From: Falsiroseomonas sp. | GTDB lineage: Bacteria > Pseudomonadota > Alphaproteobacteria > Acetobacterales > Acetobacteraceae | Length of the DNA: 64,000 bases | NCBI RefSeq assembly: GCF_030695085.1 | Contig: NZ_JAUYTS010000168.1 | Span: 1-64,000, forward strand | Reading direction: 5' to 3' | Shown: one piece after another, positions 33,699-43,353 of the stretch | Numbering within the stretch: the stretch's first letter is position 1 | Layout: every line of letters begins with the position of its first letter | Position numbers and translations under genes: made by a program | Notes under the pieces: generated by a model | Told to the model about the DNA's origin: nothing | The model's input: the letters and a program-made list of their open reading frames with translations, nothing else | The model's database searches: none

Positions 33699-34397
33699 CT
33701 ATTTTTCGGGCAAACCTGGGCGGCGCAACGCCTCCGCCATCGCCGCCCAGGTCTGCCCCGTCAGCCCGATATGCGTGCGGATCATCGCCGCCGCCGCCGC
33801 CGCATCGCCGCGCTGGATGGCGGTGACGATCGCCGCATGCTCGGCATGCGACCGCCCGAGCCGATCCGGCGCCTCCAGCTGCGCGGCGCGGAAGGGGGCC
33901 AGGCGGCGGCGCGTGGCGGTGGCGAGCTCGCCCAGATAGCCATTATGCGCGCCCAGATAGAGCAGATGGTGAAAGGCCACATTGGCGGCGCGATAGGCGG
34001 CGACATCCGCCTCGCGCACCATCACGGCCATGGCGGCGTGCTGGCGCTCCAGCCCGCGCCGTTCCTCCGGCGTCATCGCCAAGGCGGCCAGCGCGGCGGC
34101 CATCGCCTCCAGCTCCGCCATCACCAGGAACATTTCCGCCAGCTGCGTCGTATCGGGAATGGCGACCACCGCGCCGCGGCGGGGCGAAACCTGGACCAGC
34201 CCGGTGGGCGCCAATTGGCGCAGCGCCTCCCGCACCGGGGTGCGGCTGGTGCCATGGGTGCGGGCCAGGCCGGCCTCGTCCAGCGGCGTACCGGGCTTCA
34301 AGCGGCCGGCGACGATATCCTCCGCCAGCTTGGCGGCAATCGCTTCCGCCCGGGTCGGGCGGGGCTTCGGGGTCGGGCTGGCGCGCGAGCGGGGCAT
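33699..34397 (-). CDS. GntR family transcriptional regulator (FCD type)
   Basis: 232 aa. The N-terminal winged helix shows LAEDIVAGRLKPGTPLDEAGLARTHGTSRTPVREALRQL, and the C-terminal FCD helical domain has the metal-binding His/Asp pattern (FHHLLYLGAHNGYL, HAEHAAIVTAIQRGDAAAAAAMIRTHI). FCD regulators bind small organic acids. It precedes the ureide operon on the same strand, and the palindrome between them is its likely site. The ATG at 34397 gives the usual basic leader. Confidence 0.93.
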   Translation of the reverse strand: MPRSRASPTPKPRPTRAEAIAAKLAEDIVAGRLKPGTPLDEAGLARTHGTSRTPVREALRQLAPTGLVQVSPRRGAVVAIPDTTQLAEMFLVMAELEAMAAALAALAMTPEERRGLERQHAAMAVMVREADVAAYRAANVAFHHLLYLGAHNGYLGELATATRRRLAPFRAAQLEAPDRLGRSHAEHAAIVTAIQRGDAAAAAAMIRTHIGLTGQTWAAMAEALRRPGLPEK

Positions 34398-34423
34398 GGC
34401 GCGGTTGTGCCGCGCGGCGGGCG

Positions 34424-35446
34424 TTACCGGAAGGGGAAGGGATACATCAGCCCGCCACGTCGCCACAGATCGGACAGGCCGCGATCGAGGCCGATGGGGG
34501 AGCCTTCGCCCAGGTTCCGGTCGAAGATCTCGCCGTAATTCCCCACCTGGCGGATCGCTTCCGCCGCCCAGGTATCCCGCAGGCCGAGCGCCGCGCCGAG
34601 GCCCGGGTCCAGGCCGATCAGGAAGCGGGTTTCCGCATCATCCGAGGCCAGCGCCGCATCCAGCGTTGCGCTGCTGACCTCCAGCTCCTCCGCCGCCACC
34701 AGGGCATGCAGGGTCCAGGCGACGATCTCGCGCCAGCGCTCATCGCCAGCACGGACGAAGGGGGTCAGCGGCTCGCGACTCAGGCGCTCGGGCAGCAGCA
34801 GGGTCTCGGCCGGGTCGGGCAGGTCGGTGGCGCGCAGCGTGGCCAGCGCGGCGGCATCGGCGGTGACCGCATCGCAAATGCCTGCCTTGAAACCCTCCAG
34901 CAGCGCCGGGCCGCCTTGTGCCACCACCACCGGCACCAGCGTGATGCCAGCCCGGGCGGCGGCGTTGCGAAGGATGGCCTGGCTGCCATCGACCGCCGGC
35001 GCGGCGACGCAGATGCGCTTGCCGTTGAGCTGCGCGAAATTGGCGATGCCGGCATCGGCGCGCACCAGCACCGCCTGGCCATCATACAGCAGCACGCCGG
35101 TGGGGACCGCATTGCGGCCGGCATCACGCATGGCGGTGGCCGTCAGGTTGCTGGACAGCACCTCCACCCCACCGGCTTCCAGCCCGGCAAAGCCGGCCGC
35201 GACGGAATCGGCGGTGACGAATTCCACCTTTTCCGCATCGCCCAGCACCGCGGCGGCAATGGCGCGGCAGAAATCCGCATCCAGCCCGCGCATCGCGCCA
35301 CTGGCATCGGGTGCCGAAAAGCCGGGCAATTGGCCAAACACGCCGCAGCGCAGGGCGCCGCGCTGCTGCACCGCCTCGCGCGTCTGCGCGGCGGCCGCGC
35401 CGGCCATGACGACCAGCGTGAGAAGACCGAGAAGGCAGCGGCGCAT
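34424..35446 (-). CDS. AapJ-like amino acid ABC substrate-binding protein
   Basis: 340 aa. A signal peptide (MRRCLLGLLTLVVMAGAAAAQ) is followed by RGALRCGVFGQLPGFSAPDASGAMRGLDADFCRAIAAAVLGDAEKVEFV, the start of general L-amino acid binding proteins, and it ends in QVGNYGEIFDRNLGEGSPIGLDRGLSDLWRRGGLMYPFPFR as in AapJ. The middle is divergent (SSNLTATAMRDAGRN in place of the usual RNTTWT block). No permease or ATPase gene is adjacent, so it is an orphan component. An ATG at 35491 would add 15 residues and spoil the signal peptide. Confidence 0.88.
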   Translation of the reverse strand: MRRCLLGLLTLVVMAGAAAAQTREAVQQRGALRCGVFGQLPGFSAPDASGAMRGLDADFCRAIAAAVLGDAEKVEFVTADSVAAGFAGLEAGGVEVLSSNLTATAMRDAGRNAVPTGVLLYDGQAVLVRADAGIANFAQLNGKRICVAAPAVDGSQAILRNAAARAGITLVPVVVAQGGPALLEGFKAGICDAVTADAAALATLRATDLPDPAETLLLPERLSREPLTPFVRAGDERWREIVAWTLHALVAAEELEVSSATLDAALASDDAETRFLIGLDPGLGAALGLRDTWAAEAIRQVGNYGEIFDRNLGEGSPIGLDRGLSDLWRRGGLMYPFPFR

Positions 35447-35484
35447 GGCGGTGTTCCGATCCAGGAAGGGGCGCGGCATGGGTT

Positions 35485-36357
35485 TCAGCATCCGGAGGCT
35501 GCGATGCGGCAGACGATGCCGGAGCCAGGCCGCTCCGCCACCCGGCAGATCTGCAGCGCCTGCGCCTCCGCCTGTTCGCGGGTCTGGCCGGCGCCGGCGG
35601 CGGTGCGGCGCAATTGCTGCGGCGCGCCGCTGACCGCCTGGGCCAGCGCACCACAGGCATTGGGGAAATCGAGCGTGATCCGGCACTGGTTGCGCCCCAC
35701 CACGGCCTCACAGGCGCGGATCGCCGCCATGCTGGCCGCGAGCCGGTCCGTCTGGCCGCTGGTGAAGCCGAAGGCGGTGGAGGGTGGTTCCGCCGTGTAG
35801 ATGAAGCCGAAGCGGCCGCGGATGGCAGCCGCGGTGCCACCCGGGATGGGTGAGGCTGCCTGGATGGTGCCACCCTGGGCGCAGCGCTGCTGGCAGGCAT
35901 TCACCAGGCCGCGCGGCTGTGTGGCACAGGCCCGCTGGCAGGATGCCGGAATGCTGGCCGGCCGCGCCGCGACCCGCGCCGGCGCGGCCACGCCGGTGCC
36001 GAGCGGCTGGAAGCACGCCCCGGCGGAGGGGCCGGAACTCAGCCCGCAGGCGAAGAGCCGCGGGCTGCCCCAGCGCTGCGATGGCAGGGCGATACGCCAT
36101 GGCCCGCCATCCCGGCATTGCAGGTCCCAGAAGGCGGTGCGGTCCCGGCCGAGGCCGGCGGCATAGATATTGGTGACCTCCGCGCAAGCCAGGCCGTTCG
36201 TCCGCAGCAGGCTGCGCAACGCCTCCCGCTGCCCGGCCGCATTCTGCGCCATCAGGGAATCATGGTTCGGGTTGCCGGTCTGCGCCCTGGCGGGCGATGC
36301 CACCAGGGGCGCGAGCAGCGCGAACAGACCCGCCATTGCCAGCACAGCCCATCGCAT
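35485..36357 (-). CDS. Secreted DUF4189 domain protein
   Basis: 290 aa. Signal peptide MRWAVLAMAGLFALLAPLVASPARAQ, then a Cys-containing region (ASCQRACATQPRGLVNACQQRC), then a C-terminal DUF4189 domain from about residue 185 (FGFIYTAEPPSTAFGFTSG, AIRACEAVVGRNQCRITLDFPNACGALAQAV). Function unknown; the paired Cys suggest disulfides in the periplasm. The start at 36357 has GGGGGTC at SD distance. It lies directly upstream of the AapJ-like gene. Confidence 0.82.
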   Translation of the reverse strand: MRWAVLAMAGLFALLAPLVASPARAQTGNPNHDSLMAQNAAGQREALRSLLRTNGLACAEVTNIYAAGLGRDRTAFWDLQCRDGGPWRIALPSQRWGSPRLFACGLSSGPSAGACFQPLGTGVAAPARVAARPASIPASCQRACATQPRGLVNACQQRCAQGGTIQAASPIPGGTAAAIRGRFGFIYTAEPPSTAFGFTSGQTDRLAASMAAIRACEAVVGRNQCRITLDFPNACGALAQAVSGAPQQLRRTAAGAGQTREQAEAQALQICRVAERPGSGIVCRIAASGC

Positions 36358-36610
36358 TGCAACGACCCCCAACCGTTTCGCAACCCACACACGCGGGAAG
36401 CTTTCGCCCTTCGTTACGCCTAGCGCAAGTCCCGAAAATCGAACGGAATGCGGTCTCCTGCGCCGGATGTCTCGGCTGCGGCACTCGGTGAGGCACGGTC
36501 GTGAATTTGCGGCGCGTGAGACGCCGCACCCGGCCCGCCCGGTTGTGCCGCCCCCGCCCGTGACACGCCCGCCGCGCGGGCTCGCCGCCTGTCCCGGCGC
36601 GGGCGCGGGA

Positions 36611-36643
36611 TGCTATAGGCAGCGGGTGATGCAGACGGAGCGG
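36611..36643 (+). promoter_or_regulatory. Extended -10 and SD for the formaldehyde dehydrogenase gene
   Basis: TGCTATAGG at 36611-36619 resembles an extended -10 (TG-N-TATAAT), and GGAGCGG at 36637-36643 is an SD 5 bases before the ATG at 36649. The wider 291-base gap (36358-36648) lies between two divergent genes and contains no gene I can support; its left half near 36361-36450 is less GC-rich and may hold the promoter of the DUF4189 gene. Confidence 0.4.
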
Positions 36644-36648
36644 ATGGC

Positions 36649-37761
36649 ATGAAGACGCGCGCGGCAGTGGCCTGGGCGGCTGGCAAGCCCCTTTCGGTGA
36701 CGGAAGTGGAAATCGGCGGCCCCAAGGCCGGGGAGGTCCTGATGGAGGTCAAGGCCACCGGCCTGTGCCATACCGACCTCTACACACTGTCCGGCGCGGA
36801 CCCCGAGGGGCTGTTCCCCGCCATCCTGGGCCATGAGGGGGCTGGCATCGTGCGGGAGGTCGGCGCCGGCGTGACCAGCGTGAAGCCGGGCGACCATGTG
36901 ATTCCGCTCTACACGCCGGAATGCCGACAGTGCAAAACCTGCCTCAGCCAGCGATCCAACCTTTGCACCGCCAGCCGCGGCACCCAGGGCAAAGGCGTGA
37001 TGCCGGACGGCACCAGCCGCTTCTCCTGCGAGGGCGCGCCGGTGATGCACTACATGGGCTGCTCCACCTTCGCGAACTACACCATCCTGCCCGAGATCGC
37101 CGTGGCGAAGGTGCGGCAAGACGCACCCTTCGAGAAGATCTGCTACATCGGCTGCGGCGTGACCACCGGCATCGGCGCCGTCATCAACACCGCCAAGGTC
37201 TGGCCCGGCGCCAATGTGGCGGTGTTCGGGCTGGGCGGCATCGGGCTGAACGTGATCCAGGGCGCCCGCATGGTGGGTGCCGACAGGATCATCGGCATCG
37301 ACCTGAATGACGGGCGGGAGGAGATGGCCCGGAAGTTCGGCATGACGGACTTCATCAACCCGAACAAGGTCGGCCACGACCATGTGGTGCAGGCCATCAT
37401 GGACCTGACCGGCGGTGGCGCCGACTTCTCCTTCGAATGCATCGGCAATGTGAAGGTGATGCGCCAGGCGCTGGAATGCACGCATCGCGGCTGGGGCGAG
37501 TCCATCATCATCGGCGTGGCCGGCGCAGGGCAGGAGATCAGCACGCGGCCGTTCCAGCTGGTCACCGGCCGGTCCTGGCGCGGCACGGCCTTCGGTGGCG
37601 CCCGCGGGCGGACCGATGTGCCGAAAATCGTCGACTGGTACATGCAGGGGAAGATCGACATCGACAGCCTGATCACCCATGTGATGCCACTCGATGAGAT
37701 CAACCATGGCTTCGAGCTGATGGAGCGCGGTGAATCCATCCGCTCCGTCGTCGTCTACTGA
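36649..37761 (+). CDS. frmA: S-(hydroxymethyl)glutathione dehydrogenase / class III alcohol dehydrogenase
   Basis: 370 aa zinc alcohol dehydrogenase that oxidises S-hydroxymethylglutathione with NAD in formaldehyde detoxification and can reduce S-nitrosoglutathione. Catalytic zinc ligands are C40, H62 (GHEGAG) and the Cys in YIGCGVTTG; structural zinc ligands are C92, C95, C98 and C106. The NAD site is [15 protein letters not shown]. The class III features ([16 protein letters not shown], the C-terminal [16 protein letters not shown]) are all present. No S-formylglutathione hydrolase gene is adjacent. Confidence 0.95.
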   Translation: MKTRAAVAWAAGKPLSVTEVEIGGPKAGEVLMEVKATGLCHTDLYTLSGADPEGLFPAILGHEGAGIVREVGAGVTSVKPGDHVIPLYTPECRQCKTCLSQRSNLCTASRGTQGKGVMPDGTSRFSCEGAPVMHYMGCSTFANYTILPEIAVAKVRQDAPFEKICYIGCGVTTGIGAVINTAKVWPGANVAVFGLGGIGLNVIQGARMVGADRIIGIDLNDGREEMARKFGMTDFINPNKVGHDHVVQAIMDLTGGGADFSFECIGNVKVMRQALECTHRGWGESIIIGVAGAGQEISTRPFQLVTGRSWRGTAFGGARGRTDVPKIVDWYMQGKIDIDSLITHVMPLDEINHGFELMERGESIRSVVVY

Positions 37762-37768
37762 GGGCACC

Positions 37769-39412
37769 ATGCTGCGGCTGACCGAATTGAAGCTGCCGCT
37801 GGACCACCCGGAAGGGGCGGTGCAGCAGGCACTTTGCGCAGCACTCGGGCTGCGGGCGGAGGCGGTGCGCGACATCACCATCGCCCGCCGCGCCTGGGAT
37901 GCGCGCAAGCGGTCGGCCATCCTGCTGGTCTATTCGGTCGATTTTACCGTGGACGACGAAGCGGCACTGCTGCAGCGCGCGGCGGCGGACAAGGTGCTGG
38001 CCCGCACGCTGATCCGCACGCCGGATACCAGCTACCGCCCGGTGGCCCAGGCCCCTGCCCTCCTGCCGGCCCGCCCCGTGGTCATCGGCACCGGGCCGTG
38101 CGGCATCTTCGCCGCGCTGATCCTGGCCGAGATGGGCTTCCGGCCGATCATCCTGGACCGCGGCAAGGTGGTGCGGGAACGCACCAAGGACACCTGGGGC
38201 CTGTGGCGCCGCAACCAGCTGGTGCCGGAGAGCAATGTGCAGTTCGGCGAGGGCGGCGCCGGCACTTTTTCGGATGGCAAGCTCTGGTCCGGCATCAAGG
38301 ATCCCCAGCATCTGGGCCGCAAGGTGCTGACCGAATTCGTGGCCGCCGGCGCGCCGGAGGAAATCCTCTACGTTGCCAAGCCCCACATCGGCACCTTCCG
38401 GCTGGTGACGATGGTGGAAAGCCTGCGCGCCAAGATCGAAGCGCTGGGTGGCGAATACCGCTTCGGCACCAAGGTGGTGGACTTCCTCGTGGAGACCGGG
38501 CGCGACGGCCAGCGCCGCATGTGCGGCGTGGTGACGGAAGCGGGCGAGACGATCGAGACGAACCATGTGGTGCTCGCCATCGGCCACTCCGCGCGCGACA
38601 CGTTTTTCCAGTTGCAGGCGGCCGGCGTTTTTGTGGAGGCCAAGCCCTTCTCCATCGGCGTGCGGATCGAACATCCGCAATCCATCATCGACCGTGCCCG
38701 CTTTGGCGGCTTCGCGGGCAACCCGATCCTCGGCGCGGCGGACTACAAGCTGGTGCATCACTGCGCCAATGGCCGCTCCGTCTATTCATTCTGCATGTGC
38801 CCGGGCGGCACCGTGGTGGCGGCGGCGAGCGAGCCGGGGCGGCTGGTGACCAATGGGATGAGCCAGTATTCGCGGGCCGAGCGCAACGCCAATGCCGGCA
38901 TCGTCGTTGGCATCACGCCAGAGGTGGACTACCCCGGCGACCCGCTGGCCGGCATCGCCCTGCAACGGCATTGGGAGGAACGCGCCTTCGTCGCCGGCGG
39001 CAGCAATTACTGCGCACCCGCGCAGCTTGTCGGCGACTTCCTGGCGGGCCGCGCCTCCACCGGGCTCGGCGCGGTGGTGCCCAGCTACAAGCCGGGCGTG
39101 ACGCCGACCGACCTCGCCACCTGCCTGCCGGATTTCGCCGTCGCCGCGATGCGCGAAGCCCTGCCCGCCTTCGGCAAGCAGATCCGTGGCTTCGACATGG
39201 CGGAGGCGTTGATGACGGGGGTCGAGACGCGCACCTCCTCCCCCATCCGCATCCGCCGCGATGCCAGCTTCCGCAGCGTGAACACGCTCGGCCTGTACCC
39301 GGCGGGCGAAGGCGCGGGCTATGCGGGTGGCATCTTTTCCGCCGGCGTGGATGGCATCCGCGTGGCGGAGGCAGTGGGGCGCGATATGGCCGGGCTGGCG
39401 CAAGCGGCGTGA
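37769..39412 (+). CDS. FAD-dependent protein (COG2509-type NAD(P)/FAD oxidoreductase)
   Basis: 547 aa. An N-terminal domain of about 100 residues precedes the FAD site VVIGTGPCGIFAALILAEMGFRPIILDRG, then FGEGGAGTFSDGKL, YSFCMCPGG and the C-terminal GLYPAGEGAGYAGGIFSAGVDGIRVAEAV. This is the conserved but poorly characterised COG2509 family. It starts 7 bases after frmA and overlaps the next gene by GTGA, so three genes form one unit. The start at 37769 excludes an in-frame extension into frmA. Confidence 0.9.
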   Translation: MLRLTELKLPLDHPEGAVQQALCAALGLRAEAVRDITIARRAWDARKRSAILLVYSVDFTVDDEAALLQRAAADKVLARTLIRTPDTSYRPVAQAPALLPARPVVIGTGPCGIFAALILAEMGFRPIILDRGKVVRERTKDTWGLWRRNQLVPESNVQFGEGGAGTFSDGKLWSGIKDPQHLGRKVLTEFVAAGAPEEILYVAKPHIGTFRLVTMVESLRAKIEALGGEYRFGTKVVDFLVETGRDGQRRMCGVVTEAGETIETNHVVLAIGHSARDTFFQLQAAGVFVEAKPFSIGVRIEHPQSIIDRARFGGFAGNPILGAADYKLVHHCANGRSVYSFCMCPGGTVVAAASEPGRLVTNGMSQYSRAERNANAGIVVGITPEVDYPGDPLAGIALQRHWEERAFVAGGSNYCAPAQLVGDFLAGRASTGLGAVVPSYKPGVTPTDLATCLPDFAVAAMREALPAFGKQIRGFDMAEALMTGVETRTSSPIRIRRDASFRSVNTLGLYPAGEGAGYAGGIFSAGVDGIRVAEAVGRDMAGLAQAA

Positions 39413-40584
39413 CCCATTTCGATGTGGTGGTGCTGGGTGCCGGGGCGGCCGGGCTGTTCGCCGCAATGCGCGCCGGGCAGCGCGGGCGGCGCGTGCTGCT
39501 GCTGGACCATGCGGAGGCGGCGGGGAAGAAGATTCTCATCTCCGGCGGCGGGCGCTGCAATTTCACCAATACGGGCTGCATGCCGGATCGCTTCCTCTCG
39601 GCCAATCCGCATTTCGCGCGTTCGGCGCTGGCGCGCTACACGCAACACGATTTCATCGCGCTGGTTCGCAAGCACGGCATCCCCTTCCACGAGAAGACAC
39701 TGGGGCAGTTGTTCTGCGATGGCTCCGCGCGCGCCATTGTCGCGATGCTGCTGGCGGAGTGTTCCGCGGCGAGCGTGGATCTTCGCCTGTCGCACCGCAT
39801 CACCGAACTCACCCGCGACGACCGCTTCCGCATCGCGACCGACCGCGGCGGCTTCACGGCGGACAGCCTGGTGCTGGCCACCGGCGGCCTGTCCATCCCG
39901 AAGATGGGCGCCACCGGCTTCGCGCATGATGTGGCGCGCCGCTTCGGGCTGAAGCTGGTGGTGCCACGCCCCGGCCTGGTGCCGCTGACCTTCGGCGGTG
40001 ACCTGCTGGCGCTGATGCAGCCGCTGTCCGGCGTCGCGCTGGAGGCCATCGCCAAGGCTGGCAAGGCGGCGTTTCGGGAGGCGCTGCTGTTCACCCATCG
40101 CGGCCTGTCCGGCCCCGCCATCCTCCAGGCCTCCTCCTACTGGCAGGAGGGCCAGGCGATCACGCTGGATCTGCTGCCGGAACGCGACGCCACCGCCCTG
40201 CTGCTGGCCGGCAAGCGGGCGCGGCCGAAGGCGGAACCCAAGACGATCCTCGGCGAATTCCTGCCGTCCCGCCTGGCGCAGGCCATGGCGGCACTGCATC
40301 TGCCGCCGCGCGTGATCGGCGAAGTGGGCGATGCGCCGCTGAAGGCGCTCGGCGCTCTGCTCAAGGCCTGGCGGCTGGAGCCCTCGGGCAGCGAGGGCTA
40401 TGCGAAGGCGGAGGTGACGCTGGGCGGCATCGACACCGCCGGACTGTCATCGCAGACCATGATGGCGAAGGACGTGCCCGGCCTGTACGTCGTGGGGGAG
40501 GCGGTGGACGTGACCGGCTGGCTCGGCGGCTATAATTTTCAATGGGCCTGGTCGAGCGGCTGGGTCGCGGGCGAATCCGCCTGA
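39409..40584 (+). CDS. HI0933/BaiN-like flavoprotein (YhiN family)
   Basis: 391 aa. It has DVVVLGAGAAGLFAAMRAGQRGRRVLLLD, then the family motif GKKILISGGGRCNFTN, LATGGLSIPKMGATGFAHDVARRFG and the C-terminal KDVPGLYVVGEAVDVTGWLGGYNFQWAWSSG. It starts with GTG in a GTGA overlap. BaiN is a bile-acid dehydrogenase in one organism, but most members have no known role. Its last 46 bases overlap the convergent VOC gene, the longest such overlap in the window. Confidence 0.93.
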   Translation: MTHFDVVVLGAGAAGLFAAMRAGQRGRRVLLLDHAEAAGKKILISGGGRCNFTNTGCMPDRFLSANPHFARSALARYTQHDFIALVRKHGIPFHEKTLGQLFCDGSARAIVAMLLAECSAASVDLRLSHRITELTRDDRFRIATDRGGFTADSLVLATGGLSIPKMGATGFAHDVARRFGLKLVVPRPGLVPLTFGGDLLALMQPLSGVALEAIAKAGKAAFREALLFTHRGLSGPAILQASSYWQEGQAITLDLLPERDATALLLAGKRARPKAEPKTILGEFLPSRLAQAMAALHLPPRVIGEVGDAPLKALGALLKAWRLEPSGSEGYAKAEVTLGGIDTAGLSSQTMMAKDVPGLYVVGEAVDVTGWLGGYNFQWAWSSGWVAGESA

Positions 40585-41000
40585 AGCGCCGGGGTCTGAA
40601 GCGCCTGGGAGAAACGCAACAGGTAGCCATCCGGGTCCTGCACGATGAATTGCCGCACGCCGGTCTCGCCCTCGGCCACGCGGTACCATTTCTCCTCGAC
40701 GTCCAGATATAGCGGCCAACCTGCCGCCTCCAGCCTCGCCAGGATCGGCGCGCAATCCGCCACGGAAATCTGCAAATTCATGCCTCGGCCGAAGGGGCGT
40801 TCCAGCTTGCCGGTGATCCAGCGGCGGCCGGGGCCGGCGGCTTCCTCCAGCATCACCTGGGCGCCGTCGCGGTCGAGATAGGCGAAGCGATCCTCCGGGC
40901 GGTCATAGGCGATGCGGAAACCGCAGAGATCGCACCAGAAGCGCAGGCTGGCCGCCAGTTCGGCGACCAGCAGCTCCGGAACCAGGATGGCCCGGTGCAT
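40539..41000 (-). CDS. VOC / bleomycin resistance-like protein
   Basis: 153 aa. The glyoxalase-fold repeats are AILVPELLVAELAASLRFWCDLCGF, RFAYLDRDGAQVMLEE and RQFIVQDPDGYLLRFSQAL. It resembles the bleomycin resistance protein branch, though sequestration of a drug is only one option. It overlaps the HupE/UreJ stop by ATGA, making it the last gene of the urease operon on the minus strand. Confidence 0.9.
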   Translation of the reverse strand: MHRAILVPELLVAELAASLRFWCDLCGFRIAYDRPEDRFAYLDRDGAQVMLEEAAGPGRRWITGKLERPFGRGMNLQISVADCAPILARLEAAGWPLYLDVEEKWYRVAEGETGVRQFIVQDPDGYLLRFSQALQTPALQADSPATQPLDQAH

Positions 41001-41560
41001 CAGGCGATGGCCGCGACCACCAGCATCAGCGCCGCCATGGCGCCACCGGCGACCCGGACGACCATCTGGCTGGCGATGGCACGCGCACCGAACAGCCCCG
41101 CCGCATGCAGCGCCGCAGTGGCAAGGATGAAGCCCGCCACGTAGCCGAGCGCACCTGCCCCGGCCATTTCCGTGCCATGCGCGTGCCCGTGCAGCAGCCC
41201 GAAGACCGCCACCAGCGGTACCGCGACAGCCAGCGGGAAGCGCGCCGCGGCGGCAACCAGTGCGCCGAGGATGATGACGGATGCCAGGATGCCGGCCTCC
41301 ACCATCGGCAGCCCGACGCCGCCCGCGCCGAGGCCGAAGCCCAGCACCATGGCGCCGAGAAAGCCCGCCGCCAGCGCCCAGCTGGCACGCCCTGCCAGCA
41401 GCCCGGCCCAGAGGCCGACGGCGACCATCGCCAGCACATGGTCCAGCCCGCCGATCGGGTGCAGGAAGCCGGTCAGGAAGCCATGCACATGCGCGCCGCC
41501 CTCATGCGCGAGGGCAGGCATCGGCGCGAGCAGTGCGGCCAGGGTGAGAAGACGGCGCAT
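41000..41560 (-). CDS. HupE/UreJ family nickel permease-like protein
   Basis: 186 aa. Signal-like N-terminus ([53 protein letters not shown]), with the His-rich HPIGGLDH motif in the first helix and about six membrane helices; a second His group reads LLHGHAHG. HupE/UreJ proteins supply nickel for hydrogenase or urease. It follows ureG with an ATGA overlap. Confidence 0.92.
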   Translation of the reverse strand: MRRLLTLAALLAPMPALAHEGGAHVHGFLTGFLHPIGGLDHVLAMVAVGLWAGLLAGRASWALAAGFLGAMVLGFGLGAGGVGLPMVEAGILASVIILGALVAAAARFPLAVAVPLVAVFGLLHGHAHGTEMAGAGALGYVAGFILATAALHAAGLFGARAIASQMVVRVAGGAMAALMLVVAAIA

Positions 41561-42168
41561 CAGGCAATACCTCCGGATTTCAGAATGAAGGACGCGATTT
41601 CGGAAACGCCCTTGTCTTCCTTGAGATTGGTGAAGATGAAAGGCCGCGCACCGCGCATCTTCTTCGCGTCGCGATCCATGACGGACAGATCGGCACCGAC
41701 CAGCGGTGCCAGATCGGTCTTGTTGATGACCAGCAGGTCGGACCGCGTGATGCCAGGCCCACCCTTGCGCGGAATCTTGTCCCCGGCCGAGACATCGATG
41801 ACGTAGATCGTCAGATCGGCCAGTTCCGGGCTGAAGGTCGCGGCCAGATTGTCGCCACCGGATTCGATGAACAGGATTTCCAGCGCCGGAAAGCGCGCGG
41901 ACATTTCCGCCACGGCGGCGAGATTGATCGAGGCATCCTCCCGGATCGCCGTGTGCGGGCAGCCGCCGGTCTCCACCCCCATGATGCGCTCCGCGGCCAG
42001 GGCGCCGCTGCGGGTGAGGAATTCGGCATCCTCGCGCGTGTAGATGTCGTTGGTGATGGCGGCGATGTCGTGCGTATCGCGCATCGCCTTGCACAACCGG
42101 TCGACCAGCGCGGTCTTGCCGGAACCGACGGGGCCGCCGATGCCGACGCGGAAGGGGCCGTTACTCAT
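41560..42168 (-). CDS. ureG: Urease accessory GTPase UreG
   Basis: 202 aa SIMIBI GTPase. The P-loop is [15 protein letters not shown], followed by [17 protein letters not shown], the nickel-binding CPH of [13 protein letters not shown], and NKTDLAP for guanine. It hydrolyses GTP to drive nickel insertion into UreC together with UreD, UreF and UreE. It overlaps ureF upstream and hupE downstream. Confidence 0.97.
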   Translation of the reverse strand: MSNGPFRVGIGGPVGSGKTALVDRLCKAMRDTHDIAAITNDIYTREDAEFLTRSGALAAERIMGVETGGCPHTAIREDASINLAAVAEMSARFPALEILFIESGGDNLAATFSPELADLTIYVIDVSAGDKIPRKGGPGITRSDLLVINKTDLAPLVGADLSVMDRDAKKMRGARPFIFTNLKEDKGVSEIASFILKSGGIA

Positions 42169-42860
42169 GAGCGGAAAAGCCTCGTGTATTGCGTCTCGTG
42201 GCGCAGGGAGAACAGGTCGATGATCGGCGCGGCGCCACCGATCTCATCCGCATCGCGAATCGCTAGCGCGGCATCCGTCGCTTGCTGGATGGCGGGCAGC
42301 AGGGCGGCGGTGGCGATCTGGCCATCGGTCTGGCCGAGCGGCACCACGCGCACGCCGGCAGAGACCAGATTGGCGGCGAAGGCGGCGAGCCAGGCGAAGC
42401 AGGATTCCCGCAGCTGCATGGCGTGGAAGCCCGCAGCCGCACCGAAGGCCACGGCATGGGTCAGCCGCCCGGGATGGCGCGCGGTGAAGCCAGCGAATTC
42501 TGGCTGCGGCCAGGCGGCGTTGGTCGCCAGCGCGAAGGCGCCGCCGGGCTGGATGGCCTCCAGCGCCAGTTCCGCCGTGCCGCGCATGGCGGCCGCCAAT
42601 TCCACCAGCCCGTCCAGCGCGGCATGGTCACGCGCCGTGGCCGCGCGCCAGGACAGCGCCAGCAGCCCGCCATCCACCGCACCCGCGCCATGCGCGAGCG
42701 CTGCCTCGGCATAGGCGACCAGGCCGGCGCGATTCGTCACCGCGCCCTCCTCCACCGCCATCTCCAGCCCATGGCTGTAGCTGAAGGCGCCGGTCGGATA
42801 GGCGGGGGAAAGCCAGGCCAGCAGCCGGGCGAGGTCGGCCAGATCAATGCTGGTGGTCAT
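42165..42860 (-). CDS. ureF: Urease accessory protein UreF
   Basis: 231 aa helical protein. [29 protein letters not shown] is the family start, and it ends near [20 protein letters not shown]. UreF links UreG to the UreD-apourease complex. It starts inside the 3' end of ureE (17-base overlap), with the ATG at 42860 chosen to match the usual length. Confidence 0.96.
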   Translation of the reverse strand: MTTSIDLADLARLLAWLSPAYPTGAFSYSHGLEMAVEEGAVTNRAGLVAYAEAALAHGAGAVDGGLLALSWRAATARDHAALDGLVELAAAMRGTAELALEAIQPGGAFALATNAAWPQPEFAGFTARHPGRLTHAVAFGAAAGFHAMQLRESCFAWLAAFAANLVSAGVRVVPLGQTDGQIATAALLPAIQQATDAALAIRDADEIGGAAPIIDLFSLRHETQYTRLFRS

Positions 42861-43344
42861 GGTCGTGGTGCGGATGCCCATGTGGGTGCCCCGGCAGGCG
42901 GTTGTGCTCGCCATAGGCCCCACCCTCCGGATTGAAGGGCGCGCGCACCTTGGCGAGCGTGGCGCCGAGGCCCTCCAGCATGCGGATGATGACGTGGTCG
43001 TGCCGGATCAGGATTCGGTCGCCATCGAGTTCCGTGGGCAGGTGACGATTGCCGAGATGCCAGGCGAGCCGCAGCAACTTCGCCGGGCTGTCCGCGGTGA
43101 CGGAGACCAGATCCTCCGCCGCCGCGCGCAGGCGGATGAAGCCGCCGGCTTCCAGCTCCAGCCCATCGCCATCCCGCATCACCGTGGCTTCCGGCAGATC
43201 GAGCAGGAAGCTGCCGCCGCCATCGGTCAGGTAGACCTTGCGGCGGCGGAAGCGGTCGTCGAAATCGACCGTCACGATGTCCTTGGCCGCATCCTCCGGC
43301 CAGCTTCCGGCGGGGTGGACGGCGATGGCGCGGGCTTGTGGCAT
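42844..43344 (-). CDS. ureE: Urease nickel metallochaperone UreE
   Basis: 166 aa. The N-terminal domain binds peptide and the C-terminal domain binds nickel (LAWHLGNRHLPTEL, RHDHVIIRMLEGLGA). It ends in a His-rich tail, [14 protein letters not shown], typical of nickel-storing UreE. The gene begins 9 bases after ureC. Confidence 0.97.
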   Translation of the reverse strand: MPQARAIAVHPAGSWPEDAAKDIVTVDFDDRFRRRKVYLTDGGGSFLLDLPEATVMRDGDGLELEAGGFIRLRAAAEDLVSVTADSPAKLLRLAWHLGNRHLPTELDGDRILIRHDHVIIRMLEGLGATLAKVRAPFNPEGGAYGEHNRLPGHPHGHPHHDHDHQH

Positions 43345-43353
43345 TGGGCTCTC

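Noticed and set aside
40539..41000. Bleomycin resistance determinant
   Set aside because: The VOC fold alone does not show this, and the gene sits at the end of the urease operon.
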